NCBI RefSeq assembly: GCF_030450125.1
Contig: NZ_CP123923.1
Location: 6,605,001-6,669,000 of the forward strand
Direction of reading: 5' to 3'
DNA: 64,000 nucleotides
Source: Streptomyces sp. WP-1
GTDB lineage: Bacteria > Actinomycetota > Actinomycetes > Streptomycetales > Streptomycetaceae
Shown here: positions 10,694-22,667 of the stretch, piece by piece
Layout: the number at the start of each line of letters is the position of its first letter
How positions within the stretch are numbered: the first letter of the stretch is position 1
Notes under the pieces: model-generated
What the model was told of the DNA's origin: nothing
What the model saw: the letters and a program-made list of their open reading frames with translations, nothing else
Database searches by the model: none
Program-made: the position numbers and the translations under genes

Positions 10694-12052
10694 GTGAGAA
10701 ACGCGCCCACGATCCTGCATCTCGACATGGATGCCTTCTACGCCTCGGTGGAGCAGGCATCCAAGCCGAGCCTGCGCGGGAAAGCGGTCGTGGTGGGCGG
10801 GCTCGGGCCGCGCGGGGTGGTGGCCACGGCGTCGTACGAGGCGCGGGCCTTCGGGGTGCACTCGGCGATGCCCATGGCCCAGGCGCGGCGGCTGGCGCCC
10901 CACGCGGCGTATCTGGTGCCGCGCTTCAGCCTGTACCGGGCGGTCAGCGAACAGGTCATGACACTGCTGCGGGCGCTGTCGCCGCTGGTGGAGCCGCTGA
11001 GCCTGGACGAGGCGTTCGTGGACCTGGCGGCCTCGGGCGCGGCGGAGGACGCGGATTCGGCGCGGCGCACGGGCGCCCGGCTGCGCACGGACATCCGTAC
11101 GGTCACGGGGCTCACCGGGTCCGTCGGGCTCGCCGCGTCCAAGATGCTCGCGAAGATCGCCTCCGAGCAGGCCAAGCCGGACGGCCTGGTGCTGATCGAG
11201 CCGGGCACCGAGCGGGCCCTGCTGGGACCGCTGCCGGTGCGGACCCTGCCGGGAGTGGGCCCGGCCACCGGGGACCATCTGCGGCGCGCCGGGATCACGA
11301 CGGTCGAGGAACTGGCCGAGGCGGGCGAGGACGAACTCGTCCGACTGCTCGGCAAGGCCCATGGACAGGCGCTGTACGCCATGGCCCTGGCGCGGGACGA
11401 GCGGCCGGTGGTGGCCGAGCGGGAGGCCAAGTCCGTGTCGGTCGAGGACACGTACGACGTGGACATCCATGACCGGCCGCGGATCGGCGTCGAGGTACGG
11501 CGGCTGGCGGACCGGTGTGTGCGGCGGCTGCGCGAGGCGGGGCTGTCCGGGCGGACGATCGTACTGAAGGTGCGGCGGTACGACTTCTCGACGCTGACCC
11601 GTTCCGAGACGCTGCGGGGGCCCACGGACGATCCGGCGGTCGTGCGGGAGGCCGCCGAGCGGTTGCTGGACTCCGTGGACACGACGGGCGGGGTGCGCCT
11701 GCTCGGTGTCGGCGTCTCCGGGCTCGCCGACTACACCCAGGAGGACCTGTTCGCCCAGGCGTCCTCGCAGACGGAACCGGTGCCGGAGGAGGCCGTGGCC
11801 GAGCCGGTCGTCGTGCCCCGGGAGCCGGTCCTGCCGCACTGGCGGGCCGGCCAGGACGTGCGGCACGCCGAGCACGGGCACGGGTGGGTGCAGGGGAGCG
11901 GGGTGGGCCGGGTGACAGTGCGTTTCGAGACACCGCAGTCGCCGCCGGGCCGGATACGCACCTTCCTCGTCACGGATCCCGCGCTGGAGCCCGCGGACCC
12001 CCTGCCCCTGGTCGTCCCGGCACCCGCCACCCCGTGTTCACCAGGACCGTGA
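10694..12052 (+). CDS. dinB: DNA polymerase IV (Y-family translesion polymerase)
   Basis: A 452-aa protein. The catalytic motifs LHLDMDAFYASVEQ (residues about 6-19) and SLDEAFVDL (about 105) carry the metal-binding Asp and Glu residues of Y-family polymerases. Thumb HhH motifs (PGVGPAT) and a little-finger domain follow. A C-terminal extension of about 90 residues (HWRAGQDVRHAEHGHGWVQGS) resembles the small beta domain seen in many actinobacterial DinB proteins. It lacks an obvious clamp-binding QxxLF motif, although EEDLFA occurs near residue 355. GTG 10694 is preferred, with GGAG just upstream. It probably acts in error-prone bypass of DNA lesions. Confidence 0.93.
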   Translation: MRNAPTILHLDMDAFYASVEQASKPSLRGKAVVVGGLGPRGVVATASYEARAFGVHSAMPMAQARRLAPHAAYLVPRFSLYRAVSEQVMTLLRALSPLVEPLSLDEAFVDLAASGAAEDADSARRTGARLRTDIRTVTGLTGSVGLAASKMLAKIASEQAKPDGLVLIEPGTERALLGPLPVRTLPGVGPATGDHLRRAGITTVEELAEAGEDELVRLLGKAHGQALYAMALARDERPVVAEREAKSVSVEDTYDVDIHDRPRIGVEVRRLADRCVRRLREAGLSGRTIVLKVRRYDFSTLTRSETLRGPTDDPAVVREAAERLLDSVDTTGGVRLLGVGVSGLADYTQEDLFAQASSQTEPVPEEAVAEPVVVPREPVLPHWRAGQDVRHAEHGHGWVQGSGVGRVTVRFETPQSPPGRIRTFLVTDPALEPADPLPLVVPAPATPCSPGP

Positions 12053-12126
12053 ACGGCTGCCTGTCCAGGCTCGCCCCGCCGCTCGACGGCAGCGCTCTCG
12101 TCGTCCAAGCTCCCTGGCCACCGGGG

Positions 12127-12495
12127 CTATGTCTCCTCCGAGCCCGCCAGCTTGCCGAAGTCGTGGTCCGGGGCGGCGTCCGGGGCCACGTCGAGGCCGT
12201 AGTGGTGGTAGAGCTGGAGTTCCTGTTCGGGGGAGAGATGGCGGCCCACGCCGAAGTCGGGGGCGTCCTTGATCAGGGAGCGGTCGAAGGGGACATGGAG
12301 GGTGCCGTCGACCAGCTCGCTCGGTTCCAGCGGGACGAACGCGTCGCGGGAGAAGAGGCCGGTGCGTATGGCCGCCCACTCGGGGATGCCGGTGGCGTCG
12401 TCCAGATACACCTCGTCGATCGTGCCGATCTTGGTGCCATTGCGGTCGAACGCCTTGCGGCCGATCAGGTTGCGCGGATCGATGTCGGTCTGCAC
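12127..12495 (-). CDS. PRC-barrel domain protein
   Basis: A 122-aa cytoplasmic protein. An N-terminal PRC-barrel (IGRKAFDRNGTKIGTIDEVYLDD) is followed by a short acidic tail ending GSEET. Related stand-alone PRC-barrel proteins are common in Streptomyces; most have no assigned function beyond possible RNA or protein contact. It is transcribed towards dinB and away from the glycine riboswitch, and the intervening 120 bp serve both directions. Confidence 0.85.
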   Translation of the reverse strand: MQTDIDPRNLIGRKAFDRNGTKIGTIDEVYLDDATGIPEWAAIRTGLFSRDAFVPLEPSELVDGTLHVPFDRSLIKDAPDFGVGRHLSPEQELQLYHHYGLDVAPDAAPDHDFGKLAGSEET

Positions 12496-12614
12496 GGCCC
12501 CTCTCCCTCCACTGGTCGCAACTCATCCGTAAGCACTACGAAAGAGCACATTCATCGCGGCGGCCACTTGAGAATCCGGCCGTTGACCTCGCTGGTAGTC
12601 TGATTGCGGCTGCT

Positions 12615-12820
12615 GACCCCGTGCGGGAGAGTCCTCCGACCCACCTCGGAGGCGCCGAAGGAGCAAATCCTCCCCGGAATCTCTCAGGCTCACGTACCGC
12701 ACGGACGAGGTCACTCTGGAAAGCAGGGCGGGTGTCGACGGCTTCCGCCCTCACCGACGGTGAAAGCCGGCGCCGCGAGGTGCCCGGTGAAGCTCTCAGG
12801 TTGAGATGACAGAGGGGGAG
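12615..12820 (+). promoter_or_regulatory. Tandem glycine riboswitch controlling gcvP
   Basis: Two glycine aptamers in series. Aptamer 1 spans about 12619-12704, closed by CCGTGCGG/CCGCACGG and containing the conserved GGAGAGTCCTC and AATCTCTCAGG segments. Aptamer 2 spans about 12711-12817, with CTCTGGAAAG and AGCTCTCAGGTTGAG segments. The second aptamer ends about 60 bp before the gcvP start. In this class glycine binding turns expression on. The expression platform is not obvious, and translation control is possible because no terminator hairpin is visible. Confidence 0.95.
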
Positions 12821-12881
12821 GCCGTACGGGCACCCACGCCGTGGTGCCCTTCGAAGGTCGTCAGACCAGGAGGCCTCCGCC

Positions 12882-15767
<2,886 letters not shown>

Positions 15768-15785
15768 CCGCGCCCCAGCCGTGCC

Positions 15786-15822
15786 CCGAGGGCCCCGTCC
15801 GGTCATCCGGCGGGGCCCTCGG
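15786..15822 (+). terminator. Terminator after gcvP
   Basis: Perfect 12-bp arms CCGAGGGCCCCG / CGGGGCCCTCGG with a 13-nt loop, 19 bp after the gcvP stop. There is no T-run. It lies between gcvP and the oppositely oriented molybdate genes and may serve both. Confidence 0.75.
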
Positions 15823-15922
15823 CCGTCGTGCGGGGCTGAGCCGTGAGGGTCGGTCGTGCGGGGCTGAGGCGTGAGGAGGGGGCTGAGCACTGGGGCGGTG
15901 GGAGCACGGGCGCCTCGGTCGC

Positions 15923-16342
15923 CTACACCGTCTCCAGGGCCACCTCGGTCGCCTTGATCAGGGCGACCACGTCGGAGCCCACGAACAGGCCCAGCTGGAC
16001 GGCCGCGTCCCGGGTGATGGCGGCGGTCAGTTCGCCGCCCGGGACGGAGATCCGCACGGTCGCCATGACGGCGCCGGTGGTCAGGCCGACCACCGTGCCG
16101 GGCAGCTGGTTGCGGATCGACAGGCCCTCGACCTGGCGGGTGGCGACGGAGACCTCGGTCGACTTCACCAGGGCGCGCACCGGAGTGCCGGGGGCGAGGG
16201 CCAGGTCCTCGGCGGCCGCCAGGGTGATGGCCGCGGTGAGGTGCTGGCCGCCCTCCAGCCGGACCTCGACGGTGGCCATGGCCTCGCCCGGGTGGACCGC
16301 GGTGACGCTGCCGGGGAGCTGGTTGCGGATGCTCAGGGTCAT
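15923..16342 (-). CDS. Molybdopterin/molybdate-binding Mop protein with two TOBE domains (molbindin)
   Basis: A 139-aa protein made of two tandem Mop/TOBE domains (about residues 1-68 and 72-139). Both start with the family motif SIRNQLPG and carry later V(K/I)(S/A)TEV segments. Such proteins bind molybdate (or tungstate) as oligomers and buffer it in the cytoplasm. The ATG at 16342 is chosen because the first Mop domain starts at residue 3; longer upstream frames are low-complexity shadow. It is the last gene of the modABC-mop cluster, about 30 bp after modC. Confidence 0.9.
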   Translation of the reverse strand: MTLSIRNQLPGSVTAVHPGEAMATVEVRLEGGQHLTAAITLAAAEDLALAPGTPVRALVKSTEVSVATRQVEGLSIRNQLPGTVVGLTTGAVMATVRISVPGGELTAAITRDAAVQLGLFVGSDVVALIKATEVALETV

Positions 16343-16370
16343 GGGCACCCACCGTAGAGCGCCCGTCGGC

Positions 16371-17555
16371 TCAGGCGGGGTATGCGTGGGTCCGGGTCGT
16401 TTTGACCGTCGCCCACACCGCGGCACCGGGCTGGAGTTCCAGGTCGGCGGCGGCGAGCGTGGTGAGGTCGGCGGCGAGCGGGAGTTCACCGGTGAGATCG
16501 GCGCGGATCTGATCGCCGTGCGTCTCCAGACCGGCCACCTCGCAGCGCCACAGATCGCGGGCGCCGAGCCCGGTCGGCCGGTCCCGGAAGAGGGTCACGG
16601 CCGAGGGCGGGAAGGCGACGAAGGCCGGTCCGGACAGCTCCTCGGTGATGGTGATCGAGGGCCCGGCGTCCAGTCGTACCGTCTGGCCCGCGGCCTCGCC
16701 CCGGTAGAGGTTCAGGCCGACGAGCTGGGCGATGTAGTCCGTGCGCGGGCGGCGGGCGATGTCGGCGGGCGCGCCCTCCTGGACGATCCGGCCGTGCTCC
16801 ACCACCACCAGCCGGTCCGCGAGCACCATGGCGTCCAGCGGATCGTGTGTGACGAGGACGGCGACCGCCTCGAACTCGGCCAGATGGCGCCGGAGTTGGG
16901 CGCGGACCTCCAGCCGGGTACGGGCGTCGAGCGCGGCCAGCGGCTCGTCCAGGAGGAGCAGCCGGGGCTTGGTGGCCAGGGCGCGGGCGAGAGCCACCCG
17001 CTGGGCCTGGCCGCCGGACAGCCGGCGCGGCTTCGCGTCCGTGTGCTCGGCCAGCCCCATGCGCTCCAGCCAGCGCGCGGCCAGCGCACGCGCCGCCGCC
17101 TTGCCCAGGCCCTGGCAGCGCGGCCCGAACGCGACGTTGTCCAGCGCGGACAGGTGCGGGAAGAGGAGGTAGTCCTGGAAGACGACGCCGACCGGGCGGG
17201 ACTCCGGCGGTACGCGCTCCAACGGGGTGCCGTCGAGCCGGAGATGGCCCTCGCTCAGCGGCACCAGACCGGCGAGGACGCGCAGCGCGGTGGTCTTGCC
17301 CGCGCCGTTGGGGCCCAGCAGCGCGACCACGTCACCGGGCGCCGCCGTCAGGGCCACGTCCAGCCGGAAGCCGGCCCGGTCCACGACGAGCCGGGCGTCG
17401 AGCCCCTGCCGGTCCGCCGGTTCCGAGGCCTGGGCGTCGCGTTCCCGGGCGTCGAGGTCCGGGGCGTCGTCGGTCATACGTGCGGGATCCTTCGGCCGTG
17501 GCTGTCCGGTGGATGCGGTGCGCTCGGTGGGCGTGGTCCGCCGTCCTCCCGTCAT
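16371..17555 (-). CDS. modC: Molybdate ABC transporter ATP-binding protein
   Basis: A 394-aa ATPase. Walker A LLGPNGAGKTT (near residue 80), Q-loop VFQDYLLFPHLSALDNVAFG, signature RRLSGGQAQRVALARAL, Walker B LLLLDEPLAALD, and switch VTHDPLDAM are all present. A C-terminal region carries a TOBE-type domain. The ATG at 17555 starts 1 bp after the modB stop, favouring coupling; an internal ATG at 17477 is an alternative that would remove a disordered 26-residue leader. It powers molybdate uptake through ModB. Confidence 0.93.
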   Translation of the reverse strand: MTGGRRTTPTERTASTGQPRPKDPARMTDDAPDLDARERDAQASEPADRQGLDARLVVDRAGFRLDVALTAAPGDVVALLGPNGAGKTTALRVLAGLVPLSEGHLRLDGTPLERVPPESRPVGVVFQDYLLFPHLSALDNVAFGPRCQGLGKAAARALAARWLERMGLAEHTDAKPRRLSGGQAQRVALARALATKPRLLLLDEPLAALDARTRLEVRAQLRRHLAEFEAVAVLVTHDPLDAMVLADRLVVVEHGRIVQEGAPADIARRPRTDYIAQLVGLNLYRGEAAGQTVRLDAGPSITITEELSGPAFVAFPPSAVTLFRDRPTGLGARDLWRCEVAGLETHGDQIRADLTGELPLAADLTTLAAADLELQPGAAVWATVKTTRTHAYPA

Positions 17556-17556
17556 G

Positions 17557-18468
17557 TCACACCCCTGTCAGCCATCGGTCGCGCAGTCCCGCCAGCACCG
17601 CGATGGAGACGGCCAGCAGGACCAGGCTCAGCGAGATCGCGGCCTCGGGGTCGTTCTGGAGGGCGAGGTAGACCGCGAGCGGCATGGTCTGGGTGCGGCC
17701 GGGGAAGTTGCCCGCGAAGGTGATCGTCGCGCCGAACTCGCCGAGCGCCCGCGCCCAGGCCAGTACGGCGCCCGCCGCGACACCCGGCGCGATCAGCGGC
17801 AGCGTGACCCGGCGGAACGCGGTGAAACGGGAGGCGCCGAGCGTGGTGGCCGCCTCCTCGAAACGCGGGTCGGCGGCGCGCAGGGTGCCCTCCACGCTGA
17901 TGACCAGGAACGGCATCGCGACGAACGCCTCCGCGAGCACCACCGCGGTGGTGGTGAACGGCAGGGTGAAACCGAACCAGGCGTCGAGCCACTTGCCGAT
18001 GACGCCGTTGCGGCCCAGCGCCAGCAGCAGGGCCACACCGCCGACGACCGGCGGCAGCACCAGCGGCAGGGTCACCAGGGCGCGCACCAGACCGCGCCCG
18101 GGGAAGTCCGTGCGGGCCAGCAGCCAGGCCAGCGGCACGCCGAGCACGAGGCTGACGGCGGTCGCCAGGGTGGCGCTGACCAGGGACAGCTGGAGCGCCT
18201 GCCACACCTCGGTACTGGTCAGCTGGCTCGGCAGGCTCCGCCAGGGGGCCCGGACGAGCAGCGCGAGCAGCGGCAGCAGAAGGAAGGCGAGGGCCAGGAC
18301 ACCGGGCAGGAGGAGGGGCAGGGGGACACCGCGACGGCCGGCCACGCGGATGCGACGGGGCGCCGTACCCCTGCCCTCACCGGCAGCCCTGCCCGTACCG
18401 ACACGGCGGCGCCGCGGCCGGTCCGTGCGGGGACCGGTCGCGGCGCCGGGCTCTTCGGGCGGGGTCAC
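17557..18468 (-). CDS. modB: Molybdate ABC transporter permease
   Basis: A 303-aa inner-membrane permease with about six transmembrane helices and the binding-protein-dependent transport motif EAATTLGASRFTAFRRVTLP (the EAA loop that contacts ModC). The N-terminal 45 residues are an unusual Arg- and Gly-rich cytoplasmic extension. The GTG start overlaps the modA stop (GTGA), and modC starts 1 bp after its stop. The three genes are one operon. Confidence 0.93.
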   Translation of the reverse strand: MTPPEEPGAATGPRTDRPRRRRVGTGRAAGEGRGTAPRRIRVAGRRGVPLPLLLPGVLALAFLLLPLLALLVRAPWRSLPSQLTSTEVWQALQLSLVSATLATAVSLVLGVPLAWLLARTDFPGRGLVRALVTLPLVLPPVVGGVALLLALGRNGVIGKWLDAWFGFTLPFTTTAVVLAEAFVAMPFLVISVEGTLRAADPRFEEAATTLGASRFTAFRRVTLPLIAPGVAAGAVLAWARALGEFGATITFAGNFPGRTQTMPLAVYLALQNDPEAAISLSLVLLAVSIAVLAGLRDRWLTGV

Positions 18469-19286
18469 GGCTTGAGGAACCCGGCCCCGTTCAGCACCTT
18501 CTGGCCCTCGGCGGACCGCACGAGGGCGATGAACGCCTTGGCGGTCTCCGCGTTCTTGGCGTTCTTCAGCAGGGCGATCGGGTAGTCGTTGACGGCCTTG
18601 GCGGACTCGGGGAACTCCACACCCTCCACCTTGTCACCCGCGGCGTGCACATCGGTCTTGTACACCACCGCCGCGTCGGCCTCCTTCAGCTCGACCTTGT
18701 TCAGGGCGCTCTTGACGTCCTGCTCGTAGGAGACCGGGGTGAGCTTGAGGTGGCTGGCGGTGAGCGCCTTCTGGGCGGCGGCGCCGCAGGGCACGGTCTT
18801 GTCGCACAGGACGACCTTCAGACCGGGCTTGGTGAGGTCCTTCAGGGAGGCGACCTTGCCGGGGTTGCCGGGCAGGGTGGCGATCTCCAGCTGGTTGCGT
18901 ACGAAGGTGACCGGGGCGCCGGCCGCGTCCTTGGCGTCCGTCACGGTGGCCATGGTCTTGGGGCTCGCGGCGGCGAAGACATCGGCCGGGGCGCCACCGG
19001 TGATGCTCGCGGCGAGGGTGTCGCTGCCGCCGAAGCTGAAGGTGACCTTGGTGCCCGGGTGCTGCTTCTCGAACTCCTTGCCGAGGGCGGTGAAGCTCTC
19101 CTGGAGCGAGGCGGCGGCGAACACGGTGACCGTGCCGGACAGCTTGGGGGAGGCGGAACCCGACGTGTCCGACGCCGAGTTCGAGGACCCGGAGGACGAC
19201 GAGCAGGCGCTGAGGGTCAACAGGGCGGCGGTTCCCGCACCGGCCAGCTGAAGCATCCGCCGGGTCCGGCGCACGGAAGGGGTCAT
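18465..19286 (-). CDS. modA: Molybdate-binding lipoprotein of the ABC transporter
   Basis: A 273-aa protein. A lipoprotein signal peptide with lipobox LSAC (Cys about residue 27) is followed by a Ser-rich linker and the type II periplasmic-binding fold of ModA (TVFAAASLQESFTALG, SFGGSDTLAASI, GAPADVFAAAS, DYPIALLKNAKN). It captures molybdate outside the membrane and delivers it to ModBC. The ATG at 19286 is preceded by an AGGAG about 12 bp upstream. An imperfect inverted repeat at 19331-19357 in the upstream region is a candidate operator. Confidence 0.95.
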   Translation of the reverse strand: MTPSVRRTRRMLQLAGAGTAALLTLSACSSSSGSSNSASDTSGSASPKLSGTVTVFAAASLQESFTALGKEFEKQHPGTKVTFSFGGSDTLAASITGGAPADVFAAASPKTMATVTDAKDAAGAPVTFVRNQLEIATLPGNPGKVASLKDLTKPGLKVVLCDKTVPCGAAAQKALTASHLKLTPVSYEQDVKSALNKVELKEADAAVVYKTDVHAAGDKVEGVEFPESAKAVNDYPIALLKNAKNAETAKAFIALVRSAEGQKVLNGAGFLKP

Positions 19287-19330
19287 CACGGTTCTGCTCC
19301 TCGTGTTGTGCGGAACGACTGTCGCGCCCT

Positions 19331-19357
19331 GGCACGGTTGTACGAACCTGCCGTGCC
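19331..19357. promoter_or_regulatory. Candidate operator upstream of modA
   Basis: Inverted repeat GGCACGG / CCGTGCC separated by 13 bp, with an inner GGTT/AACC pair. It lies about 45 bp before the modA start and between modA and the divergent small Moco-domain gene. The HTH-Mop protein at 20020 is the obvious candidate regulator, but no known consensus was matched. Confidence 0.4.
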
Positions 19358-19492
19358 GCGATGATACTGCCGCATCTGCCACCTGTACGTCCCTTGTCAC
19401 ATCGCATGAGCTGCGATCTTGCGCGGTGTGGCTGGCATGTGCGTTTGTACGGTGCTCCGCCGCGGGTACCGTCCTGCCGGAGATGGTCGCAG

Positions 19493-19960
19493 GTGACACT
19501 CGCCCGACTCGCCCTGAGCGGAGATCTCGTACGCCCTTCCCGGCTGACCGTGCCGGACCTGCTGCGCTGGCCACAGCACCAGGTGGCCGTCAGCTTCGAG
19601 TGCGCGACCAGCGGCACCCAGCACCACCGCTTCACGGGGCCCCGGCTGTACGACGTCCTCGCCGACGCCGGACCCGGCTTCGACCCGGCCCGCCGCAAGG
19701 ACCGGCTGCGCTTCCTGATCGCCGTCAGCGGCACCGACGGCCACCACGCGCTGCTGTCCTGGGCCGAGATCGACCCGGACTTCGCCGACGCGCCCGTCCT
19801 GCTGGGCGTGAGCATCGACGGCACCCCCCTGGACGCGGCCGGCCCCCAACTGGTGCTGCCCCAGGACCGCTGCGGGGCCCGGCACATCAGCGGGATCACG
19901 GCGATCCGGGTGGACGGAAGCTACCGGTGCGCGCCGGTGGAGGTGGCGGCGGTCCCCTGA
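19493..19960 (+). CDS. Small molybdopterin-binding (sulfite-oxidase-fold) domain protein
   Basis: About 155 aa. It resembles the oxidoreductase molybdopterin-binding domain, with VSFECATSGTQHHRFTGPRL, LRFLIAVSGTDGHHALLSWAEIDPDF, and LVLPQDRCGARHISGITAIRV. The conserved Cys of the Moco ligand appears in FECATSG. It is much shorter than full sulfite-oxidase-family enzymes and has no signal peptide from the GTG 19493 start, so it may act in the cytoplasm or serve as a binding module. An ATG at 19406 is a possible longer start. It is divergent from modA, suggesting molybdenum-linked control. Confidence 0.72.
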   Translation: MTLARLALSGDLVRPSRLTVPDLLRWPQHQVAVSFECATSGTQHHRFTGPRLYDVLADAGPGFDPARRKDRLRFLIAVSGTDGHHALLSWAEIDPDFADAPVLLGVSIDGTPLDAAGPQLVLPQDRCGARHISGITAIRVDGSYRCAPVEVAAVP

Positions 19961-20019
19961 GACGTGGTGTGGGGGGAGACGGCCGGAGGCGATCGGTCGG
20001 TATGGTCGGTCGCGGTCGG

Positions 20020-20415
20020 TCAGACGCGGTCGATATGGACGTTTGTCGACTTCACCCGGGCCGTGGCCTCCACCCCGACCTCCAGGCCGAGTTCCTCCAC
20101 GGCTTCCCGGGTCAGCAGGGACACCAGCCGGTGCGGACCCGCCTGGATCTCCACCTGGGCGGCGACGTCGCCCAGCTTGATGGCGGTGACGATGCCGGGG
20201 AAGGCGTTGCGCACGGAGGTGTGGGAGGCCTCCTCCTCGCCGCTGCCGCTCCTGGCCAGTTCGACGGAGAACGCGGCGAGGTCACGGCCGTCGATCAGCC
20301 GCCGCCCCGCCTCGTCGCGATGGGTGGCCACCCGGCCCGCGTCGGCCCAGCGGCGGGCGGTGTCCGGGCTGACGCCGAGCAGCCGCGCCGCCTGGCCGAT
20401 CGTGTAGGACTGCAT
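20020..20415 (-). CDS. HTH-Mop molybdate-responsive regulator
   Basis: A 131-aa protein. Residues about 1-50 are an excisionase/MerR-like HTH (YTIGQAARLLGVSPDTARRWADAGRV), and residues about 65-131 are one Mop/TOBE domain (TSVRNAFPGIVTAIK ... ARVKSTNVHI). This is the layout of small actinobacterial ModE-like regulators that sense molybdate with the Mop domain. It probably controls modABC and the divergent gene at 19493. It starts with ATG 20415. Confidence 0.88.
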   Translation of the reverse strand: MQSYTIGQAARLLGVSPDTARRWADAGRVATHRDEAGRRLIDGRDLAAFSVELARSGSGEEEASHTSVRNAFPGIVTAIKLGDVAAQVEIQAGPHRLVSLLTREAVEELGLEVGVEATARVKSTNVHIDRV

Positions 20416-20437
20416 GCCGAGAACGATAGGGCGCCGC

Positions 20438-22396
20438 TCAGCCCGTGTGCACACGCGGCCTGCGCTCCCGGTCGGGCTCCGCCTCGCGCAGCACCTCCCG
20501 GGTGACCGGCGCGACCTCGCCCTGCCCGAACAGGAAGAAGCGCAGGAAGTTGGCGAACGGGCTGCCCTCGGTCCACTCGAAGTAGATGTGCGGGGTGCAG
20601 CCGGTGACGTCCCGGACATGCAGCAGCAGCGCCGCCAGGGCGTTGGGGATGGACGCCGACTCCAGCGTCAGCACCCGGTAGCGCTCGTGCAGGACCTCGC
20701 CGCGCACGGTCAGGCCCGCCTCGAACTCGGACGGGTCGGTGACCGTGACCTCGACGAAGACGAAGTCCTCCTGCTCCGGCATGTCGTTGTCGGCGCGGAT
20801 CTGCTCGACCTTGTCGCGGTACTCGGCCTTGTCCCGGTGGCCGGGCTCGTTGGCGATGAACCGCATCTTGCGGCTGGCCATGTCCCTGATGAATCGTTCC
20901 GCCAGGGGATCGAGCGTCACGCTGGTCACGCGCAGCTCGAAGGCGCGGGCCAGCCGGGACAGCAGCGAGACCAGGATGATGCCGACGATGAAGCAGGCAC
21001 CGATCTTCACACCGTCGGGACGCTCGATGACGTTGACGACCGTGGTGTACAGGAACACCACCGAGATCACGGCGAAGCCGACGGTCCAGCGGCGCTGTCC
21101 CGCCTTGCGCGCGGCGATGGTCACCGCGATCGCCGCGGAGCTGATCAGCACCAGCACACCGGTGGCGTACGCGCCGCCCTGCTTGTCCACGTTGGCGTCG
21201 AAGATCCAGGTCACCAGGAACGCGACCAGGGTGAAGACGATGACCATCGGGCGCACCGCGCGCGCCCAGTGCGGGGCCATGCCGTACCGGGGCAGATAGC
21301 GCGGCATCAGATTGAGCAGGCCCGCCATGGCGGACGCGCCGGCGAACCACAGGATGGCGATGGTCGAGACGTCGTAGACCGTGCCGAAGGCGCCGCCGAG
21401 GTACTGGTGCGCGAGATAGGCGAGCGCACGCCCGTTGGCCGGGCCGCCCGGCTTGAAGTCCTTCTCCGGGATCAGCAGGGTGGTGATGAAACTACTGGTG
21501 ATCAGGAAGCAGCTCATGATGACGGCGGCGGTCGTCAGCAGCTTCTTGGTGTCCCGGATCCGGCCGGTGGGGTGCTCCTCGGTGTCGCCCGGGTCGCCCT
21601 TGACGTGGGGCATGACGGCGACGCCGGTCTCGAATCCGGACAGACCGAGGGCGAGTTTCGGGAAGACGATCAGGGCCACGCCGATCATCACGAAGACGTT
21701 CCCGTGCTGCACGGTCAGGGCGTTGGTCCAGTCCGTGACCACGTGTTCGGCGGTGAGCACGTGGTACAGGCCGACGATCACCACGACCAGGTTGAGCGCG
21801 AGATAGACGCCCACCAGGGCGAACGCGACGCCGATGGCCTCCAGGAAGCCCTTGAGGAACACCGCGCCGAGCAGCGCCACCAGCAGCAGCGTGATCAGCA
21901 TCTGCTTGCCTTCGAGGGCGTGCGTCAGATGCGGGTTCTCCACCAGGTGGGTGGAGGCGTCGGCGGCGGACAGGGTGATGGTGATCAGGAAGTCGGTCGC
22001 CGCGAACCCGAGCAGGGTCAGGACGAACAGCTTGCCCTTCCAGAAGGACAGCAGCCGCTCCAGCATGGCGATGGAGCCCTCGCCGCGCGGGCTCTCCTCG
22101 GCCACCCGCCGGTACACCGGAAGCGCGCCCGCCAGGGTGACGAGCACCAGCACGATGGTCGCGATGGGGGAGACCAGACCGGCCGCGAGCGCCGCGATGC
22201 CCGGCTGATAACCGAGGGTGGAGAAGTAGTCGACACCCGTCAGGCACATCACCCGCCACCAGCGCTGCCCCTTGTGCGGGGGCTCCGGCTGGGCGTGCGG
22301 TCCGGTGTGGCCTCCGCTCTTGCCCATGTCGGACAGGCCCTCCAGCATCCAGGCGCGCAGGCGACCGGTACTGGGAGGGTGTTCGGTCGTGGCCAT
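20438..22396 (-). CDS. APC-superfamily permease, substrate unknown
   Basis: A 652-aa membrane transporter with about 12 hydrophobic segments (residues about 40-440) and a cytoplasmic C-terminal domain of about 200 residues. The first helix region contains [20 protein letters not shown], like other actinobacterial APC amino-acid permeases, and it lacks KUP or KimA signatures. The C-terminal domain ([19 protein letters not shown]...) may be regulatory. ATG 22396 is chosen because it starts just before the membrane part; longer frames upstream read non-coding sequence. The substrate cannot be read from sequence. Confidence 0.85.
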   Translation of the reverse strand: MATTEHPPSTGRLRAWMLEGLSDMGKSGGHTGPHAQPEPPHKGQRWWRVMCLTGVDYFSTLGYQPGIAALAAGLVSPIATIVLVLVTLAGALPVYRRVAEESPRGEGSIAMLERLLSFWKGKLFVLTLLGFAATDFLITITLSAADASTHLVENPHLTHALEGKQMLITLLLVALLGAVFLKGFLEAIGVAFALVGVYLALNLVVVIVGLYHVLTAEHVVTDWTNALTVQHGNVFVMIGVALIVFPKLALGLSGFETGVAVMPHVKGDPGDTEEHPTGRIRDTKKLLTTAAVIMSCFLITSSFITTLLIPEKDFKPGGPANGRALAYLAHQYLGGAFGTVYDVSTIAILWFAGASAMAGLLNLMPRYLPRYGMAPHWARAVRPMVIVFTLVAFLVTWIFDANVDKQGGAYATGVLVLISSAAIAVTIAARKAGQRRWTVGFAVISVVFLYTTVVNVIERPDGVKIGACFIVGIILVSLLSRLARAFELRVTSVTLDPLAERFIRDMASRKMRFIANEPGHRDKAEYRDKVEQIRADNDMPEQEDFVFVEVTVTDPSEFEAGLTVRGEVLHERYRVLTLESASIPNALAALLLHVRDVTGCTPHIYFEWTEGSPFANFLRFFLFGQGEVAPVTREVLREAEPDRERRPRVHTG

Positions 22397-22667
22397 CGGG
22401 GCGCTCCTGATGTGGGGCTCAGCTCTTTTTCGGCCATCCCACGGACGGCGGCACCAGCGTATGCAGAGCGTGACGCCTGGGCCTCCGGATCGGGGCTGGG
22501 GAGGCGTCAATCTTGCGTTAAGAATGGCGCGGTGCCATCAGTGGCGCATCAAGAGGCCGAGGCAGGAGCGGGTCACCGGGAGCTGGGCCGATCGAGTGGC
22601 GAGGGGCACCCCCTGGGGGTCAGCGGCCACCGAGTGTCATCGCGCGCGGGGTTCGTCGGGGGCACGG

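Noticed and set aside
20438..22396. KUP- or KimA-type potassium transporter
   Set aside because: Signature motifs of those families are not present; only a general APC call can be supported.
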